A stretch of DNA of 64,000 nucleotides. It comes from Cellulomonas sp. HZM (GTDB taxonomy: Bacteria; Actinomycetota; Actinomycetes; Actinomycetales; Cellulomonadaceae). The DNA lies in contig NZ_JEOE01000005.1 of the NCBI RefSeq assembly GCF_000708885.1, positions 62,001-126,000 on the forward strand, given 5' to 3'. The position numbers and the translations under genes were made by a program. Of this stretch, positions 60,948-64,000 are shown piece after piece (positions within the stretch are counted from its first letter, which is position 1; each line of letters begins with the position of its first letter). The notes beneath the pieces are model-generated. The model made no database searches and was not told where the DNA came from. It was given only the letters and a program-made list of their open reading frames with translations.

Positions 60948-60980
60948 ACGTCGTCGGCCGTGGGCTGCAGCCGGCGACGT
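60948..60980. terminator. First hairpin after csbD
   Basis: An 11-bp stem with one wobble (acgtcgtcggc at 60948-60958, partner 60970-60980) begins 12 bp after the csbD stop. A second, stronger hairpin follows at 60994. Confidence 0.6.
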
Positions 60981-60993
60981 GGATGCCCAACAC

Positions 60994-61028
60994 CGAAGGG
61001 GTCCTTCCGCTTGCGGAGGGCCCCTTCG
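60994..61028 (+). terminator. Second hairpin after csbD
   Basis: A GC-rich stem (cgaaggggtccttccgc pairing with gcggagggccccttcg) with a short loop and a few internal mismatches. No T-tract follows. It probably ends the csbD transcript before the riboswitch region. Confidence 0.78.
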
Positions 61029-61230
61029 TGGCGTCCAGGGCCGGTTCGAGGCCGCGCCGCCTCTGAGGCACAGGTGATGCGCGACACACCCGATCGCGTG
61101 ACCTGCAGCGATGCAACGTCAGCCCCCGTTAGCGGATCGCGGGGCCGCAGCGCGCAGACCGGGCGGGTGAAATCCGCGGATGTCCGAATTAGCCTCGTTA
61201 GGGGTCTTTCCTAACCGGGTGGTCAGTGGG
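61029..61230. other. Intergenic region upstream of the riboswitch
   Basis: About 200 bp with no credible gene. A small hairpin GTTAGG-N7-CCTAAC (61197-61215) lies just before the riboswitch promoter and might be an operator. Confidence 0.55.
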
Positions 61231-61236
61231 TAATGT
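61231..61236 (+). promoter_or_regulatory. Probable -10 element for the c-di-GMP riboswitch transcript
   Basis: TAATGT at 61231-61236 stands 6 bp before the first base of the riboswitch P1 stem, the distance expected to a transcription start. No good -35 hexamer is visible. Confidence 0.6.
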
Positions 61237-61242
61237 CCCACT

Positions 61243-61326
61243 TGTCAGCGAAACGGCAAACCCTCCGCAAGGAGGGGACGCAAAGCCACGGGACCCACGA
61301 CGGTCAGCCGGGCTACCGAACAGACA
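61243..61326 (+). promoter_or_regulatory. c-di-GMP-I riboswitch (GEMM-I)
   Basis: The conserved aptamer blocks are all present. These are a TGTC/GACA closing stem, GGCAAACC, a CTCC-GCAA-GGAG hairpin with a GNRA loop (tetraloop receptor partner), GGGACGCAAAGCC, ACGGGACC, and a second hairpin ending AGCCGGGCTACCG. This is the actinobacterial form of GEMM-I. The aptamer ends 10 bp before an ATG, so control of translation initiation is more likely than termination. Whether the ligand is c-di-GMP or a variant dinucleotide was not resolved. Confidence 0.94.
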
Positions 61327-61336
61327 GGACACGAAG

Positions 61337-61480
61337 ATGGACACCACGGGATACCCCGCAGACCCGGCCGAGGTCACGTCCTTCCCCGCCGCTCGCACCG
61401 CGGCCTGGTCCGCGCTCGCGGCCCGCATGGGAACCCTCGCGCTCGTCCCCTCGCAGAACGACGACGGCATCGCCGCCTGA
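61337..61480 (+). CDS. 47-residue orphan peptide under c-di-GMP riboswitch control
   Basis: A 48-codon frame (MDTTGYPADPAEVTSFPAAR... ending NDDGIAA) starts 10 bp after the aptamer and ends 21 bp before a strong terminator, so it is the only possible product of the riboswitch transcript. There is no Cys, no membrane segment and no signal peptide. A central Ala-rich stretch (ARTAAWSALAARMGTLAL) could form an amphipathic helix. There is no classical ribosome binding site, but AGGAC/GAAG in the end of the riboswitch (61326-61335) could serve. I do not recognise the peptide. It may be a real effector or a leader. Confidence 0.65.
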   Translation: MDTTGYPADPAEVTSFPAARTAAWSALAARMGTLALVPSQNDDGIAA

Positions 61481-61501
61481 TCGTTCTGGACCCGTACATC
61501 A

Positions 61502-61536
61502 CGAAGGCGTCGCCCACAGCCCGGGCGGCGCCTTCG
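61502..61536 (+). terminator. Terminator of the riboswitch/peptide transcript
   Basis: A 14-bp stem with one wobble (cgaaggcgtcgccc at 61502-61515, partner 61523-61536) and a 7-nt loop, followed by tagttt. It closes the transcript after the 47-residue frame. Confidence 0.85.
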
Positions 61537-61692
61537 TAGTTTCCGCGATGTGCTCCGGACCGTACATCGTCGCAGGTCCGAGGGGTGACCACCCGTCGAG
61601 GGGTGATGGAACTACGGTGCCGTCGTGCACTAGCGTGCCCATGTCTGCACGCTTCGCCCCGATGCGTGCACCTTCGAAAGGGACAGCGCTCC

Positions 61693-62070
61693 ATGGACAG
61701 CTTCTGGGACTGGTTCTGGCTCCTGATCTGGTGGTTCGTCTTCTTCGCGTACCTCGTCATCCTGTTCCAGATCCTGGGTGACCTGTTCCGCGACCGCACG
61801 GCGAGCGGCTGGGCCAAGGCGGCCTGGATCGTCGGCCTCGTCATCTTCCCGTTCCTCACGGCCCTGGTCTACGTGATCGCACGCGGCAAGGGCATGGCCG
61901 AGCGCCAGGTCGCGGCCGTCGCGCAGGCGAAGCAGGACACGGACTCCTACATCCGCGAGGTCGCCGGCAAGTCGCCGGCCGAGCACATCGCGGACGCGAA
62001 GGCGCTGCTCGACCAGGGCGTCATCGACGATGCGGAGTTCGCCAAGCTCAAGGCCAAGGCGCTCGCCTGA
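61693..62070 (+). CDS. PLDc_N-type membrane protein with SHOCT domain
   Basis: A 125-residue protein: a Trp-rich hydrophobic N-terminus (FWDWFWLLIWWFVFFAYLVILFQI), a second membrane segment (AWIVGLVIFPFLTALVYVIA), as in PLDc_N two-helix proteins, then a charged linker. The C-terminal SHOCT motif reads PAEHIADAKALLDQGVIDDAEFAKLKAKAL. SHOCT domains are short oligomerisation modules. It lies in the same orientation as the riboswitch unit but beyond its terminator, with AAAGGGAC before the start, so it is transcribed separately. Role: unknown membrane-associated oligomeric protein. Confidence 0.85.
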   Translation: MDSFWDWFWLLIWWFVFFAYLVILFQILGDLFRDRTASGWAKAAWIVGLVIFPFLTALVYVIARGKGMAERQVAAVAQAKQDTDSYIREVAGKSPAEHIADAKALLDQGVIDDAEFAKLKAKALA

Positions 62071-62092
62071 CCTGAGCAGGACCGACGCAGGA

Positions 62093-62129
62093 CGAGAGCC
62101 CGGCACCCGCGGAGGGTGCCGGGCTCTCG
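62093..62129. terminator. Bidirectional terminator
   Basis: A perfect 15-bp stem (cgagagcccggcacc at 62093-62107, partner 62115-62129) with a 7-nt loop lies between the converging SHOCT and flippase genes. Confidence 0.9.
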
Positions 62130-62148
62130 TGCGTCGAGGAGCGCAGGA

Positions 62149-63999
62149 CTACAGCTCGCCCTGCCGCTGCAGCACGCGCATCGACACCCAGCCGATCGGG
62201 ATGCGCAGCCAGTAGGTGACGACGCGGAACAGGATCGCCACCGACGTCGCGATACCGATGTTGATGCCCGTCACGGCCGAGAGGGATCCCGCGAGCGCGG
62301 CCTCGATCGCACCCATGCCGCCCGGCGTCGGGACCATCGCGCCGGCGGTGTTGCCCGCGAGGTAGATGATCGCGACCTGGATGAGCGTCGCCTCCTGCCC
62401 GAACGCGCGCAGGCAGGCGTCGAACGCCGCGACGTACCCCAGCGTCATGAGCAGGTTGCCGCCCACGGCCAGCGCGAGCCGCCACGGCCGGCCGAGCACG
62501 TCGACCAGCCGGGGCCAGGTCTGGCGGATCGTCGGCATCGTCTTCGCCAGCACCCACTGGCGCACCGCCGGGATCAGCAGCGACGCGGCGACGAGCGCCG
62601 CGACGATCGCGATGACGAGCAGCACCACCGGGGAGACCGGGAGCGTCGACTCCTTGTTCCCGGACGCGATCGTCAGCACGACGAGCAGCGCGACCGTGAC
62701 GATGAACTGGCTGACCTGCACGAGCGCGACGGTCGCGCCCGCGAGGGTCGCGCTCACGCCACGCTTGGTGAGCAGCCGCAGGTTCATGGCTGCCGGCCCG
62801 ATGCCCGCGGGGGCCGCGAGCGCGACGAACGTCGCGGCGGACTGCACCAGCACCGTGCGCCACAGCGAGAGCTTCACGGGAGAGAACGCGACGAGCGCGA
62901 ACGCCGCCCCGAGGAGCGTGAGCAGGCCGAGCGCGAAGGCCAGCACGCTCCAGCGCCAGTCGCTCTGCGAGACGGCGTGCGTGATCTCGTCGAGGTTGAT
63001 CTGCGTGACGATGAAGATGACCGCGAAGATCGGCAGCACGATCGTCAGCACGGTCCGCATGCCGAACCGGACCAGCTGCTGCGGCTCGACGTCGGCCTCG
63101 GGCAGCCGCTCGACGAGGGCCGCGCGCAGCTCCGCGAGCACCTTCTTGTCCGCGCGCATCTCGTCGCGCGTCTGGCGTGGCAGCGAGATGGTCTGCAGGA
63201 GCGGGCCGATCGCGGCGATGTCCTGGTCGGACAGCACGCCGGCCGCGGAGTCGATCGCGCGCCGGGCGCCCACGCGCAGGGCCAGCAGCGCGAGCATCTG
63301 CGAGTCGTCCATGCGGCGGGCCAGCTCCGAGGACGCGACGTACCCCTGCTCCCAGCCGGTCACCCAGACGAACGGCCGTCCGGCGACGTTCTCGACGAGC
63401 ACCGTGTCGCTCGTGAGCGCGCGGTGCGCGAGGCCCGCCGAGTGGACCAGCTGCAGCTGGGCCCACACCTCGGCGAGCAGGTCGTCGGTCAGGTCGTCGG
63501 GCTCGAGCTCCGTCAGCGGGACCGCCCGCTCGGGACGTGTCTGCACCATCAGCATCGAGTCGTCGGCCTCGGCGACCGCGAGCAGGCTGGGCGTGCGCAC
63601 GCCGGCCGCGTGGGCGGCGTAGGACAGCAGCGCGTTGTGCTCGGCGGCCTGCCGCAGTCCGACGACCTGGCGCCCCTCGAGGCCGCGCAGCCGCAGCGAC
63701 CGCCACGCGCGCGAGAGCATGCCGGCCACCTGGCGGTCACCGTCGATGACGACGACGTCGAGCTTCTCGTCGTCCGCGGTCGTCAGCTCGTACGCGCGGT
63801 AGCCCGTCGCTCGCATGAGCGCACGCGCGGCCGCGTCGCCGCCCAGCGCGTGCGGGTCGTCGTCCGCCTCGGGGATGCGGCGCACGTGGGCCGGGTCGAA
63901 CCCGGCGCGACGGATGCCCGCGACCAACGCGTCGCCGTACGCGCGCTCGGACCGCACGCCGGACCAGAACCGCATCCCGAGGCCGGCGAGCCGTCCGAC
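62149..63999 (-). CDS. YbhN-like flippase fused to kinase-like domain, 5'-truncated
   Basis: The frame remains open to the window edge, so the N-terminus is missing; 617 residues are visible. Residues from about 63975 inward form a soluble domain resembling an atypical aminoglycoside/RIO-like kinase fold (NALLSYAAHAAGVRTPSLLAVAEADDSMLMVQ, ELVHSAGLAHRAL-type HxAL..DTVLVENV). The catalytic DxD is not clear, so it may be inactive. A UPF0104/lysylphosphatidylglycerol-synthase-type membrane domain follows with eight or more segments (NTAGAMVPTPGGMGAIEAAL is its hallmark). The role is probably flipping or regulated transport of a lipid-linked compound. This two-part architecture is known in actinobacteria. 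Confidence 0.8.
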   Translation of the reverse strand, partial: VGRLAGLGMRFWSGVRSERAYGDALVAGIRRAGFDPAHVRRIPEADDDPHALGGDAAARALMRATGYRAYELTTADDEKLDVVVIDGDRQVAGMLSRAWRSLRLRGLEGRQVVGLRQAAEHNALLSYAAHAAGVRTPSLLAVAEADDSMLMVQTRPERAVPLTELEPDDLTDDLLAEVWAQLQLVHSAGLAHRALTSDTVLVENVAGRPFVWVTGWEQGYVASSELARRMDDSQMLALLALRVGARRAIDSAAGVLSDQDIAAIGPLLQTISLPRQTRDEMRADKKVLAELRAALVERLPEADVEPQQLVRFGMRTVLTIVLPIFAVIFIVTQINLDEITHAVSQSDWRWSVLAFALGLLTLLGAAFALVAFSPVKLSLWRTVLVQSAATFVALAAPAGIGPAAMNLRLLTKRGVSATLAGATVALVQVSQFIVTVALLVVLTIASGNKESTLPVSPVVLLVIAIVAALVAASLLIPAVRQWVLAKTMPTIRQTWPRLVDVLGRPWRLALAVGGNLLMTLGYVAAFDACLRAFGQEATLIQVAIIYLAGNTAGAMVPTPGGMGAIEAALAGSLSAVTGINIGIATSVAILFRVVTYWLRIPIGWVSMRVLQRQGEL

Positions 64000-64000
64000 G

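Noticed and set aside
61579-61606. Direct repeat of cgaggggtga upstream of the SHOCT gene
   Set aside because: Ten-base repeats of such composition are weak evidence, and there is no regulator or second example to support an operator.
1-64000. tRNA, rRNA, CRISPR array, IS element, integrase or phage gene
   Set aside because: Looked for conserved motifs, regular spacers, terminal inverted repeats flanking a transposase and integrase motifs; none were found. The palindromic repeats have no adjacent transposase.

Overview
This window comes from a high-GC actinobacterium. GTG starts are frequent, adjacent genes often overlap by 4 bp (ATGA or GTGA), and the riboswitches and the CARDB/discoidin-rich secreted enzymes are of actinobacterial type. 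The content (several multimodular secreted glycoside hydrolases, CBMs, LacI regulators) fits a Cellulomonas-like member of the Micrococcales; this is an inference, since no rRNA or other phylogenetic marker is present.

Layout. 1-4.0 kb: 3' part of a large secreted GH87-type (alpha-1,3-glucanase/mycodextranase) enzyme. 4-9.3 kb: minus-strand housekeeping and hypothetical genes (HAD hydrolase, secreted repeat protein, SAM methyltransferase, YqgE/AlgH). 9.5-12 kb: MarR regulator divergent from two quinone-oxidoreductase-like genes, with a tandem operator between. 12-14 kb: secreted lamin-tail protein with C-terminal chitin-binding modules. 14.2-15.2 kb: an AT-richer stand-alone RelA/SpoT-domain gene that looks acquired. 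15.3-23.4 kb: M3 peptidase, hexapeptide protein, membrane proteins, GT-C glycosyltransferase, methyltransferase, TfoX-like protein, ArsR/SRPBCC pair. 23.5-28.1 kb: NlpC/P60 hydrolase under a c-di-AMP (ydaO) riboswitch, and a MalR-like LacI regulator divergent from a GH13 amylase with starch-binding modules. 28.1-38.6 kb: tandem CrcB fluoride channels with a universal stress protein, then a 2,898-residue DUF11-repeat surface protein. 38.6-48.3 kb: GH3 beta-glucosidase, a MarR/MFS/isochorismatase/DUF6314 operon, an MBL-fold protein, and a GH30 beta-1,6-glucanase divergent from its LacI regulator. 48.4-55.4 kb: an orphan protein, a GH55-like beta-1,3-glucanase, YCII protein, SDR and a lipoprotein class B PBP. 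55.5-59.6 kb: a second, complete GH87-type enzyme. 60-64 kb: acyltransferase, CsbD, a c-di-GMP-I riboswitch in front of a 47-codon orphan ORF, a SHOCT membrane protein, and a YbhN-like flippase that runs off the window.

How it fits together. Alpha-1,3-glucan, beta-1,6-glucan, beta-1,3-glucan and chitin are the main fungal wall polymers, and the window holds secreted enzymes or binding modules for each, plus a beta-glucosidase able to finish glucan oligomers. LacI-type regulators sit beside the amylase and the GH30 gene. Two cyclic-dinucleotide riboswitches (c-di-AMP and c-di-GMP) are also present.

The most unusual non-coding material is two families of long palindromic repeats in intergenic gaps, mostly between converging genes: three copies of a 70-bp hairpin (41083, 45135, 55383) with compensatory arm changes and a conserved loop, and two copies of an approximately 80-bp hairpin (9351, 23416). 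No tRNA, rRNA, CRISPR array, insertion sequence or phage gene was seen.
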